A DNA stretch of 64,000 bases. It comes from Brachionus rotundiformis (lineage: Eukaryota > Rotifera > Eurotatoria > Ploima > Brachionidae). The notes beneath the pieces are model-generated. The model was not told the origin of the DNA. It saw only the letters and a list, made by a program, of their open reading frames with translations, and did no database searches. Each line of letters starts with the position of its first letter. Position 1 is the first letter of the stretch. Below are positions 45,802-56,763 of the stretch, piece by piece. Location of the stretch: positions 186,001 through 250,000 of the forward strand of contig JAESIW010000071.1 of the NCBI GenBank assembly GCA_016802295.1, written 5' to 3'. The position numbers were made by a program, and so were the translations under genes.

Positions 45802-47188
45802 TATAGCACAACAGCTAAAGTAAATGACAATAATTTTTAAAATAGAGTCTGTCATCAATTTATACTAAATTGCTACATTCAATAATTTTATTATTTTTAA
45901 AACAGGTTTTTTTATACAATAAAATTTAATACATAATTATATTTTACTCTATTTTATTCTTTGTTGTTTTTTATTTGGAAAAATAATTGATTAAAAAAGT
46001 TAGATAAATTCCAAATTTCTCTATGGAAAATAAAATCGATTAAGCTCAACTTATCCAAATGGCTCCAAAATCCAGTTGTTTAGATTATGTTCCCTTAAAT
46101 ATGTCAATCGGCTGCTTTTCTTTTTATTCATTTTAAAATTTAATTAACTAAATTTATTTTGAAAAGTAAAGATCGAAAAGTTAAACTGAATTGGAAACTT
46201 TATTGACATTGTTCTTTTTTTTTGGTGAATTATTTTAATAAAATTATAGATAAGATAAATTAGAAATTTTGATCATAACGACATATCTTTAAATATTCTT
46301 AAAACATTTCACTTTTTATCTAAGCTGTCAAAAGATTTAATTTTCAATGTAATATTTTTAATAAGCTTACTAGCTTAAAATATTAAACTATTGGATTTAT
46401 TTAATTTTATATATATTTTCAATTTTGGTTTTAATCAAAGGAAATTTGTGAATTATAAATAAAAACGAAATAATGCCAGGAAATATTTTCCCAGGAAAGA
46501 AAAATAATCACCATTTTTGTTTTTTAATGGTATACTAATGTAATTTTTCTATTAAACTATTATAAAAATATAACATAGCCCTAGTCGGTTAATTTAATGT
46601 CTGTTAAGTAACTTAGATTTAAATTTTATTTTTTGTTAACGCTTCATATAAGTATCTAATATATGATATTTAGACCTTGCTAAAAACATATATATATATT
46701 TTTTTAAATTTTATTTCTATTCTGCTAATTAGAGAAGCAAATGTTGATTTTTTTCATAAGTTTATCATGTATCTATTCCGGCAAGTTAATTAATAAAAAA
46801 ACAAAATTAAGATTGTAGTTTTTAGAAATTTAAATCGGATTTATAACAATAAATTGGAAATAATTTTTTAATTTTTTTTGAAAAACTAACTTATTAATTG
46901 CTTAAATAGTTCTCATCTGTTCAAAAATAATTATTTCTAGTAGCATTTTTTTTTAATAACATTTTTTATTGATAGAAATTTGCAGCATCACTTAGTCAAA
47001 TGGCATCGCCCATATTCTTTTCTATCGATTAAAATTCAATTAAAAAAAGGCACTCGTACATCAAGTAATAATTAATATTCAGTTTTGGATATTAAAAGCT
47101 TTCCTGTTTAATTAATTAATGTGTAAAATCATATTTTAGATTATTTAAACAAATTTCTAAATGAATATTTTATAAATTGGATACAAAA
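44679..47188. other. Intergenic 2.5 kb with an ATA microsatellite
   Basis: No gene found. An (ATA)n run lies at about 45770-45798. Otherwise it is AT-rich unique sequence between the divergent AUH gene and the GPCR. Confidence 0.5.
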
Positions 47189-49288
47189 ATGCTCAAAAAC
47201 GAGACCTTTTTGACAAATTCGCTCAATGAGTACTCATTTAATTTGACTAAATTAAAGAATAAGATTGGCATTGATGGTTTGCTTTCAAAAGATATTGGAA
47301 ATAGGTCGATGTTTTTTGCTCTCTTGTATTCGGTCATGTTTTCGTTCGGTTTATTTACCAATTTTCTGGTGGTAATTGTGTTTCTTTCGAAAAAAGAGCT
47401 CAGACAGTATACAAATTTTTTCTTTACCAATCTTTGTGTTGCCGATTTGCTGGTAATAATTGTTTGCATACCTGTAGCCATATCAGATCTTTTGTCACCG
47501 GATATTTGGAACTTTGGATATGTGTATTGTAAAATGTATTATTTTATTGAGAATTGTGTTACCACGGTATCGTCATTGACAATTATTTTCATCAGTTTGG
47601 AACGCTATTTCGCAATCTCTAAACCATTATCTGTAAGATTTATTAATTTATATATTTTTTTTGAAATTATTTAAATTAGAAGAAAGCAAATGGACTAAAA
47701 AATATTAATTGATATTATTCAATTATTGATAAGAAAAGATCTGAAGTCTACACCTGGAAATGGGTTTTCAAATTTCAAATTTTTAGGATAATGTCAAAAT
47801 TTAAAAAAATTGAGCTTAAAGTTTTATTAAATTAATTGAATTCTTAAAGAAAGAATTTTTCAACAATTAGGAGTTTATTTTTGAATCTGGATGGTTTAGC
47901 TCAACAATTAAATTTTAAGTGACATAGTTATTAAATTGATATAAATAATCAGGTTATTTAATCTTTGTAAAGGTTATTTATTACGATTTAAATTTTTATT
48001 ATAATTAAGTTTTTGTATATTAATCTAAAATTAATAATAATATTTGATCGAAATTTCAACAAATAATCTTTTCCAAAAATAGAACCATATCAAAATTTTA
48101 ATCAAATAAGTAAAAAATTCAATATTGCTTCGAAGGATGAGTTTTTTGTCCAACAGTATCTAAAAAGAAAACTTCGTAAAAAAATTTGATAGACTTTTAT
48201 TTGAATTTTTTTATCGAAAAATTCATAAACTTTGGTCGACAATATAAAGATAAATTATATTGTAGAGAATTTAGACAAATTTAAAATAAAAAATTAAATT
48301 TAAGGTAAGAATTTTATTCAATGGTAAAAATTCTACATTCACCATAGTTTCAATTTGGCTAATGGCAATCATCGTGTCCTCACCATTTTTGTTCATGACC
48401 GAATATAGCTCAGTGGTGGAACAATGTTGGCTTAATCTGTCAAAAATAAAACTTTTATATGTTCTTCTATTCAATGTTTTATTAATCTTTTTGCCGACCA
48501 TTGGTCTTGCAGTTTTATACATTTATATAATTATCAACCTGCGTAAGCATAACCAGTTTTTTAACTCGTCCAACAAACAATATGGTCTACGCATACATTC
48601 AAAGAATTCTCTCAGATTACCAGCAAATTTGAACAAAAACAATGACCAAATTGGCAAATTAATAAATGTAGACAGCATCTCTCAAAACAAAAAATCTAAC
48701 CCAGAAAAAGCTAAAAAATGCGTTTTCATTTGGAACAAAAAGCGTTCACGTTCATGTTCATTTTGTTTCTCTGGTTCCAAGAATAATTACGAGTGTAGGT
48801 GCACCAAGAGCGAAGAATTGAACATGAAATGCTCCATTAAGTCAGATTCTGATACAAACATTCTAAAGCCGAACAACAATGTTGCCACAAAAAAGACCCC
48901 CAACTCAAGCCATCATAAGCTTTCAAGAATTCAATCAATAAAAAATAAATATTCATCCTATAATAGGATCAATTTCACTATAATTATATCATTGATTACA
49001 TTGATATTTTTTTGTTGCCAACTGCCTATAAGAATTTTCATACTTTGGTCTAATTTTAGGCAATTTTTCTCGCCACCACTATTCATAAACAATTCGGTGC
49101 CCAGTGACATAAACTTCATCAACATCATATCTGACCTAACAACCACAATTTACTTTTTTCATTGTATATCAAATCCCATAATTTACAATCTATTGTCAGT
49201 AAAATTTCGTCGTGCATTTCTCTCACTTGGTATTACCAGAATAAGATGTATTTGTAAATGTTTTCACTGGCAAAATTTCAAAAATTAA
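47189..49288 (+). CDS. Neuropeptide-type GPCR (TRH/ETH-receptor-like)
   Basis: Exons 47189-47632 and 48305-49288 join in phase 0 to give 475 residues. The extracellular N-terminus has Asn glycosylation sites (NET, NLT). TM1 FTNFLVVIV; TM2 LRQYTNFFFTNLCVADLLV; ECL1 WNFG with the disulfide Cys; TM3 ends SLERYFAISKPL (ERY form of DRY). TM6 reads CCQLPIRIFILW, and TM7 has the NPIIY motif (NPxxY). TM6 with LP-R in place of CWxP recalls thyrotropin-releasing-hormone and ecdysis-triggering-hormone receptors, but I cannot assign the ligand firmly. The third intracellular loop is long (about 130 residues), basic, and contains a cluster of eight Cys. The start is the first ATG in frame; a second intron is not needed. 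Confidence 0.9.
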
Positions 49289-49466
49289 ATATAATTTAAT
49301 TGGTTTTATATTTTCATTTTTTTTTTTTGTTTAAAATAAAATTTTATATTTATTTTTCTAATAAATTTTTGACTAATTAAAATAGTTAATAAAAAGTTAA
49401 AATCACTTTAAAAATTTTATTCTAATGAAATAAATTACATTAAAACAAAATCTTGGTATTTTTTTT

Positions 49467-50347
49467 TTATTTTAGACGTTTTACGTAGAACTCGAGCTCT
49501 TTGCCTTCCAAAATGTAGCCATCAGCTCGACCACATTGACCTGGCGACGAGCACAAACGAGCCAACAAACGTCCAGCTTGGAAATATTCTTCCAATTTTG
49601 AATCAACTTTGCCGGTTTTCCTTCTTTCGATGTATTTTTGCATTGTTTTCTTAGAACGTTTCTTGTTCAATACAGCTTCCTCGGCTTCAGTCTGGAAAAA
49701 GCAAAATTTTGACATTTTTAAATTTTAATTTTTTAAAGTTGCCCTCAGTTAGAGGATGTCAGCTCTAAGAATTTTGGTTTCATTTTATTCAAACCTATCA
49801 TTTAAGGCATCATCGGGCAACATAGTTAAGTTCCAAAGCTTACCAATTTGCTGCCTTTCTTTCTGCCCAATGGCAAGGCGTAGTGAGCCTCGTACCATTG
49901 TCTGAAAGGAGTGGCGTCTATTTGAACAATGGTGCTCTTGGTCAAAGTTTTGGTACGAACTAATTCGTTATTGCTGGCATTGTAGACTACATCGATGATT
50001 CTGGTCTTTCTTGAAACGCCCTCTGAGCCCCACGAGAAGTTACCAGAGTCCAAGCGAAGAGCTCTGTACTTTTTGTTTCCACCTCGTGTACGAATAGTGT
50101 GGATACGTTGAGTGCCCAATCTGGTATTGGCAGCTGGTCTGCCCAACTCGAACTTCCTCTTCTTTCTTGGTTGGGGTCGTTTTCCTCCCGTGGCACGACG
50201 CTTATGCCAATTATCTCTTGAAATACCTTAAAAAACCGATTAGTGTGCCACTTGGCGCTCAAATTTTAACCCGGTTATTTTTCTGCTACCCGCGGATTAT
50301 CAAAAATAACCGCATTATAATTTAAAATTTTTAAACAGCATACCCAT
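49467..50347 (-). CDS. RPS8: Ribosomal protein eS8
   Basis: Three exons: 50347-50344 (only ATGG), 50226-49844 and 49691-49467. The minimal first exon is found because exon 2 opens with GT ATT TCA, which needs a preceding G, and ATGG followed by GTATGC supplies it; relatives begin MGISRD. The protein has 203 residues (human 208). It shows NWHKRR, ELGRPAANT, RTRGGNKKYRALRLD, FSWGSEG, TRIIDVVYNASNNELVRT and GQCGRADGYILEGKELEFY. It is a component of the 40S subunit. The second intron contains a likely C/D-box snoRNA, in keeping with the habit of ribosomal-protein genes to host them; vertebrate RPS8 also hosts several. Confidence 0.97.
49738..49821 (-). ncRNA. Candidate box C/D snoRNA in RPS8 intron 2
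   Basis: Read on the minus strand, the 84-nt unit begins GTTGCCC and ends GGGCAAC, a perfect 7-bp terminal stem. One base inside the 5' stem is ATGATGC, a box C with one change from RTGATGA. Directly inside the 3' stem is CTGA, box D. Possible inner D' (TTGA) and C' (ATGAAA) boxes lie in the middle. The unit ends 46 nt from the intron acceptor and about 22 nt from the donor. Bases just upstream of box D (ACATCCTCTAA) should pair with the rRNA target, which I could not identify. The strand matches the host gene. Confidence 0.65.
50272..50312. repeat. 11-bp stem hairpin in RPS8 intron 1
   Basis: CGGTTATTTTT at 50272-50282 pairs perfectly with AAAAATAACCG at 50302-50312, around a GC-rich 19-base loop. 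It fills the middle of the 117-nt first intron, immediately after the four-base first coding exon. Confidence 0.65.
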
Positions 50348-51850
50348 GACGGTCCTTTATAGAAATATATCTAGTGTGCTAAAAAACTCTATATAACAAA
50401 TAAAATAAGCATGTTGAAAAAATTTACCAAAGTTTAAGGCCGCATTATCTTTGGGTCTATAGAAAATTATTTTGAAAATTTTTCATAAAAAATGTGTTCA
50501 TTGAAAATTTATGTTAAGACTAAATTTTGGTTCACATCTCGGTTACCATAGCAGTGATTAGTATAAATTTATTTAAAACTAGAATTAATAGTTTTCAAAT
50601 TTATCAATAATATATTTTTGCTTATTTTTTTATCTAATTTGTAAGATAAACGAGTATTAGATAAAATTTTAATTAAACAAAGTTAATAATAATTTCTTTT
50701 TTATTATTTTAAAAAAGGCATGTATTTTTCGTGATACTTAATTAATTTTTCTTGTTGTTGTTGTTGTCTTTGTTGGGTCTACCTAGTCCTCACAAACAAA
50801 AAACTGGTACCCACAATGAAATAACTTTCAGCACAAAAATTACTTGACCAAAATTAGCTGGAAATTGGTTTTCCTAAAAAAAATTCATATATTATTCTAT
50901 AAACACTATTTAATTGTATTTTATAACAAAATAATTAATTTTTATTCACCACAATAAATTTGTGTTTGCCATTTATTTGGTCAAATATATGAATTCGGCA
51001 CAAAAAATGTGGTTTGTTTTAAAAAGTTTTTAGTTTTGTGGGAAACCATATATCTCATGTTTATTCCTATATTTTTATGTTAACAAACATATTTAATTGA
51101 TACATATTATAAAAAATTTATATAAATTTTTATTGAGGATATTAGAAAATACCAAAAAAAGTAAAAAAAGTAAAAAAGAAAATTGTAATTGTTTCCAGAC
51201 TTTTTGGTCTTAGTATTACTTTGTTCAATTATTTGGTTCTCTTTTTGAATCTCTCTTCCAATTCTATAATGAACGAGATTATGTCTTTGACAACTTCTTT
51301 TCCAAAATGACTTTGGGTTTCGATGGGCTGGCGGCTAAGAGACTCTTTATTCTTCGGTGCTCTTCCTTCCCCCTGTTTTTACCAAGAGACACGTCTTATG
51401 CACTATGTATCATCATAATTCATTAGAAAATACCATTGCTGTTCATCTAGATTCTTTAGACTATTTCATCAAAGAAGATAATTAATTAATTTTTCACCTC
51501 AATTTAATTTGATTTTTAATTTTAACTAGATTAAATTTAAAAAAAATATATATTTTTAATTTTTTATAATAAATTATTTTTCCTAATGACTTTTAAAAAT
51601 TTTGAAATTACTGAATCCTAAAACTTGATCCTGATTATTTTGTGGATTTCTATAGATTTACTTGAAATACTTTTTATCTAATTTTTAATTTAAATAAACT
51701 CTTTAGAGAGTTTTTTTTTGAAAAATCAAATCTCATATTAAACTTTACATTAATTAAAAGCAAAATTATTAAAATTAAATTAATATCCTAAGCACATGTT
51801 AAACAAAAAATAATAAACAAATTTAAAATTTAAAAGTTAGATTCTCCAAA
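50348..51850. other. Divergent intergenic region RPS8 / OGFOD1
   Basis: 1.5 kb, AT-rich, with a (TTG)n-like patch near 50751-50775. It includes one GC-richer coding-like fragment, listed separately. An imperfect X-box-like GTTACCATAGCAGT lies at about 50541. Confidence 0.5.
51229..51378 (-). pseudogene. Coding-like fragment of unknown origin
   Basis: On the minus strand a frame of 49 codons is bounded by stops at both ends. Its composition differs from the surroundings: charged, with segments GRAPKNKESLSRQPIE and FGKEVVKDIISFIIELEERF. No ATG opens it. An acceptor-like CAG lies at the upstream end. It may be a terminal exon of an undetected gene or a gene remnant. I do not recognise the family. 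Confidence 0.25.
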
Positions 51851-53804
51851 ATGCCGGAATCGGTCAATTTACTGCGAGAATTTGATAGCTCAGTAATCAA
51901 TAGGTTACAAGAGTCCTATACCAAAAAGACCAAAATTGATGATCTCAAAGGGATAACAATTTCTCACGAACCATTTACTCATTGTGTCATACAAAATCTT
52001 GTATCTGATACAAACTTTGTAGACGAACTGAGCTCAGAGATTCTTTCCAAGCTGAAATATAGAGAAAAGAACAACGATCTTTACCAATTCCATCAGGTAA
52101 AATGGTGCTTTTTTTTTTCGCTTTAGACTTAAATATTCCAATACAAGACTCAAGACCTCGGAAAAAACAAATCTAAAAATTTAAGCAAATTTAGAGACCA
52201 GTTTTTATATGGTCAATTTCTAGAATTTTTGAAAACAATCACAAATATTGATTTATCATCGACCAAAATTGATGTCACATCATCCAAATATGAATTTTCC
52301 GATTATTTACTATGCCATGATGATAACATAAACCAGGACAAACATGGACGACGTATCGCTTTTATCTATTACCTAGTTCCAGAAGATTGGAGTGAAGATG
52401 GATCTGATGGTGGAAATTTGGACTTGTTCAGAGTCAATGAAAACTTTGAGCCTGTTGAAATTGTCAAATCATTGATTCCAAAGAGGAATTCTCTGGCTTT
52501 TTTCGAAGTCTCGGACAGTTCATTTCATCAAGTAGCTCAAGTACTAGCCAAGAATAAAACTAGATTGTCGATCAATGGCTGGTTTCATGGTCCTGTTAAT
52601 CCAAAGGCAAAAAAGCCAACAAATATACCCTCTGATCTAAAAACTTATGAATCTGTCGAAGTAATTTTTTATAAGCTCATAAACTTAATAAACTTAATCA
52701 TGATTATAATTAAAAATTTAATTTTTAAGCCAGATATATTTTTTGACTGGATTACTGAGCGCTACTTGAAACCAATTAACCAAACTGGCATTCAAGTAAA
52801 ATTCTCATCAAGTTCGGAAATAAAATTGGACAAAATTTTTCATGTAAATATTCTTAGTTAAAAAGTGATTATAAAATAAGTCCATTTATTAATTAGGAAG
52901 AAAAATATGACCAAGTTAATCAAGCTCTTTGTTCTCAAGCAATAAAATGGTCAAAAAAAGGTCCGTACAATCAACAAAATTATGAAATAGCTGATAACCA
53001 GACTCTTCCAGAAATAGTCAAAGAGTTATTAAAGGTATTGACTTGTGATTTTATGGGTCTGACATTGTCCAATATGACTGGACTTGCATTGCACCCAACT
53101 GTTCCAAAATCTAAACCAGATGAAAATGACTCCGATGATTACTCTGAAGATGATGATGAGTCTAGTGAAGAAATGGAAAATGGTAATGAAAATGAACTAT
53201 CAGATTCAGAATCGGAAATTTTGCCACATTTGGCAAATATGTCTCCAAATAAGAGGAAAATTAGTGCAGGTGAAGAGAATGATGGTTCTAAACCATGTTG
53301 TAGTTCTTCATTAAATAAAAAGACAAAAATTGACCAAGCCGACGATTTGAATGAAATTGAAACTAAAATTGAAAGTGGTCAAATTGAAATTGAGGACGAT
53401 AAAGAATATGGAGACCCAAAATACCACTGTGAAATTAGGAGATGGAAGTCTGGAAGCTATACTTTAATTACAGATGACAATGACGATATCAAAAAGGAAG
53501 CTCTTGATTTGATGATTTATTTTGGCTGCCAAAATTGGAGTTTAAAATGTGGAGGAAATGTCAGCTATATTGCTAGAGATGAAGATACTGAGGTAATAAT
53601 TTACTATTAATTATTAATTATATTAAATTGTATTCTAATTTAATTAAATTGAAGCTATTGACTGTAAATCCAGAGGAGAATTGTTTAGCTTTAGTTTACA
53701 GAGACAAAGAAACCTTAAGATTTACGAAATTTGTAAATTCTAGGCTTACTGAGTGCACATCTAATGGATATTTTTACGAAATTTATATTGTTTATTATGA
53801 ATAA
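51851..53804 (+). CDS. OGFOD1: Prolyl 3-hydroxylase OGFOD1 (ribosomal uS12 hydroxylase)
   Basis: Five exons: 51851-52096, 52148-52660, 52730-52843, 52897-53592 and 53655-53804, all phase 0. The protein has 572 residues (human 542). The catalytic dioxygenase half has YEFSDYLLCHDD (His and Asp iron ligands), RRIAFIYYLVPEDW, GGNLDLF, SFHQVAQVL (second His) and TRLSINGWFHGP (2-oxoglutarate Arg). The second, inactive half has FMGLTLSNMTGL, an acidic Ser/Glu-rich insert, CEIRRWKSGSYTLI and the end LLTVNPEENCLALVYRDKETL. It hydroxylates a proline of ribosomal protein uS12 and affects translation accuracy and stress granules. The stop lies 87 bp from the convergent POLR3G-like stop. Confidence 0.96.
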
Positions 53805-53891
53805 ATTTTTTTAATCAAATATAATTTTTTCTTATTTAAAAAAAACATCAAAAATTAAAAAAGAAATTTTATTAATTTAATTTGGGATATT

Positions 53892-54603
53892 TTAGTAGAC
53901 AGGACCTTCATCGTCTCCGCCAATATCTTCATCTCCATAATTCTCTCCATTATCAAAGTAGTTATCAATATAATCATTTTCCTGTAAATAAAAATAATTA
54001 AATATTTAATCATATAATAATTGCCATAAAAATACTTCTTCAAAGTCCTCTTCGTCTCCTTCAAGGTCTTCATTTTCCTCTTCGCTAGCAGGTTCTTTTT
54101 TTTTATCTTCCTCTTCTTCGACCTCTTCTTTATCCTCATCTTCATCTTTGGCAATTGTTTCGACCAATTTGTCAAAGTCCTCTTCTTCATTAATTCGTTT
54201 TATTTTTCGCTTCAATAAATTGGGCCTAATTTGCTTCCGTTTTACTTTTCTAGCCTCTTTGTCAGAAAATTTTTTAAGTTCTTTGGGCAGACGAGACCAG
54301 TCTGGTTTGAATTTGGTAAAATCCTTTCTCTTTGACTTGGAAAAACGATCTGAATATCGTTCAATATTCAGATCTAAATTATTATCTTTTGTAATTACAT
54401 TCTGTTTTGAATCGATATAAAAAAGTGATTCCTCAACAGAAATGTGAAGATTTTTTTTTATTTTCAGCTGATTTTCATAAAAATCATTTTTTTCCAAATT
54501 CAATGGTCTTGATACCAAGGGCTGTTAAACAAAATTTAGATATTAAAAAAAAAATATTTTTTTATTTTACAGGGTAGAGTGGGGGAGGTTGAAAAACGTC
54601 CAT
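53892..54603 (-). CDS. POLR3G-like: RNA polymerase III subunit RPC7 (POLR3G/POLR3GL)
   Basis: Exons 54603-54571, 54521-54036 and 53981-53892, phase 0, give 202 residues (human paralogues 218-223). The diagnostic pieces are PPPLYP in the first exon, IERYSDRF, FKPDWSRLPKELK, a long Glu/Asp/Lys-rich stretch, and the C-terminus NDYIDNYFDNGENYGDED ending PVY. RPC7 bridges the RPC3-RPC6 initiation subcomplex to the Pol III core. The model starts MDVFQPPP and lacks the Gly/Arg-rich leader and GFxRGE segment of vertebrate forms, so a further 5' exon could be missing. Confidence 0.88.
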
Positions 54604-55129
54604 TTAAATTTTTTTTTATAATAATTTTTAAAAAATATTTTATTCAATTTTCCTAATATTAAATTATGTTTTTTAAATTGTCTTAATTTGTTAAGTTGTT
54701 TTTTAATTGAAATTATTAAAGCATTTTCTATCCAAAAATACCTATAGCCTTAAATAAATTATTTAAATATGATAAACTGAAAATTTAAAAGACATTTTAA
54801 AAATATATATATTTTTAATTTTAAAAATAATTAATAAGAAAATATTTGTTCATTTTTATCTTAAAATACCAGTTTTTTGGTAAATGAGCTATTTCTGTAA
54901 ATTTTTAAAATACTTTATATCAATGAAAATTATGAAATCTAAATAATTTTTTGTTATATAATGTGAATTTTTTATGCAATATTGCAGCTATTAATATAAA
55001 GAATTAAAATATGGACTGAATTAGATTTTGATTTATTTTTAAAAAAGATTATTTTTGGAACCAAGAGACTATTTTAAGACGAAAAGGGTAACAAAAGTTA
55101 AAATAATTGTTGGTGTCTGATATTTTACA
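54604..55129. other. Divergent intergenic POLR3G-like / COA7
   Basis: About 530 bp of AT-rich sequence between two divergent starts. No gene or clear motif. A missing first exon of the POLR3G-like gene could lie here but I could not find one. Confidence 0.4.
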
Positions 55130-56054
55130 ATGAGCAAAGAATCAAGAGAAAAAGAAGATAACAAAGTAGTCCAAGAAATTCGAAAAATTCTGAGTGACCA
55201 AAAAGAATCAGTAATTTTAGATAAAAGTAGGAAAAAAATCTTAAATGGTCCTATTTCAGCCTGAGAAAGCATTTACCTACGCTAAATCACAAAAAGTTGG
55301 AAATCTCGATTGGAAAAATCCAGAAGAAGTTAAGGATTATCTCGAAAATTTGTATGTCGAATATACCTTTCAGTGTTTAAATGAAAAATCACCTGAAGGA
55401 TGCCATAGATTGGCAAATTTTCTAGAAAATATCCGAGGAGAGTACTCGGAAGCAACAAAACTGTATAAAAAAAACTGTGATGAGTTTAAATATGGGCGAA
55501 GTTGCTTGGTCTATGCCAAAAATAAGTCTCTTGGAAGAGGTAAAGTTATCAGGTTAATTTATTGAAAAATATAATAACCAAATCAAAAAGGTTGCACCAA
55601 AGACCTCCAAGAAGCATGCATATACAGTTTTTTGTCATGTGATGAGTATAAGTTAACAGAGGGTTGTCTTAATGCTGGCATTTGCTTGTCCGAAGGTGTT
55701 GGTAGTTCAGTAGTTAATGTAAATGAGGCTACAAAGTACTTAGATGTAGCGTGTCAGGACAAAAATCCTTACGCTTGTTTAAAATTGTTCAAAATATATT
55801 TGGAAGGTTCAGGCAATGTGGAAAAAAATCTACCAAAAGCTTTTGAATACACAAAGAAAGCGTGCGATTCAAACGACTTGCTTGGTTGTTTAAATGCCTC
55901 TCTGATGCTTAGAAAAGGCGATGGTGTTCAGAAGGATTTAAACCTTGCCGAACAGTACCGGAAAAAGGCGGATAATATTAGAAAAGAACTCGAATCTCAT
56001 CGTGAACATTATCCAGTTGTTTTTGGCGAACAATATAAACACCAACAAAAATAA
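55130..56054 (+). CDS. COA7: Cytochrome c oxidase assembly factor 7 (Sel1 repeats)
   Basis: Preferred model: exons 55130-55210, 55260-55539 and 55591-56054, phases 0 and 1, 274 residues. The first intron would be 49 nt (GTAATT to TTTCAG), like others here. Without that splice, an ATG at 55245 gives 252 residues and leaves the 55130 frame as an overlapping upstream ORF. The core is certain: EEVKDYLENLYVEYTFQC, SPEGCHRLANFLENI, then Sel1-like repeats with paired cysteines (KNCDEFKYGRSC, KYLDVACQDKNPYACLKL, KACDSNDLLGCLNAS) and KGDGVQKDL. COA7 is a Cys-rich heme-binding protein of the mitochondrial intermembrane space needed for complex IV. Confidence 0.9.
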
Positions 56055-56763
56055 TTTTATTTTTTTTTGTTTTTTATTTTTATTTAAATAAATCCCAATC
56101 AATTTTATTTTTTGTTTAAAATAAAAACATCATGTTTCAGATTATTATTAATAGTCACATTTTTTTTGGCTCAATAACTCATTGATATTTATTACTGATA
56201 AATTTACTATAAGAAAAATTTTAAAGAAAATTTTTGATAATTTTAATTTTCATGAGCTATTGAAATAAGTAATTATAAAGATTTGTATTTATATTAATAT
56301 CAGTTTTAAATAAAATATATATTTATTTAAAAATTTAAAAAAAAAAAAACTATTATTATATTATTTTGCACTCATCTACCCAATTATTTAAATCCAAGTC
56401 AATAATTAGATATAATTATAATTAAGAACGCCTTAAAATCACATTTATAATTAAGCCGATTAAGTATTGAATGTTTTTCTACTCATATTAGATTATTATA
56501 TTTCAAAGTGTCACTAAAAATAGGATAGTCTCATTATATCATTTTAAAATTTATCTAAAAATAATTTTTTGTGTAAAATTTTATTAAAATCAATCAATTT
56601 TAAGAATAAGAAAAAAATATATTAATAAAATTACAAAAACTTTGATATTTTCTTTATATTGAATAAATTAAAATTGATACTATAAAGGAGACAATTTTTG
56701 GCTAGAAAAGCTCAATTTAAAACATAATACAAATAAAATCTTGAAATGACTAATTAAAAATAC
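56055..56763. other. Intergenic, convergent COA7 / secreted protein gene
   Basis: About 700 bp, AT-rich, with poly-A and poly-T runs. No gene is seen. Confidence 0.5.

Noticed and set aside
50535..50555. Third X-box near RPS8 (GTTACCATAGCAGT)
   Set aside because: The right half-site departs from RGYAAC at two positions.
54006..54190. Lys-rich frame overlapping the POLR3G-like exon
   Set aside because: Alternative frame of the acidic stretch; the RPC7 motifs fix the true frame.
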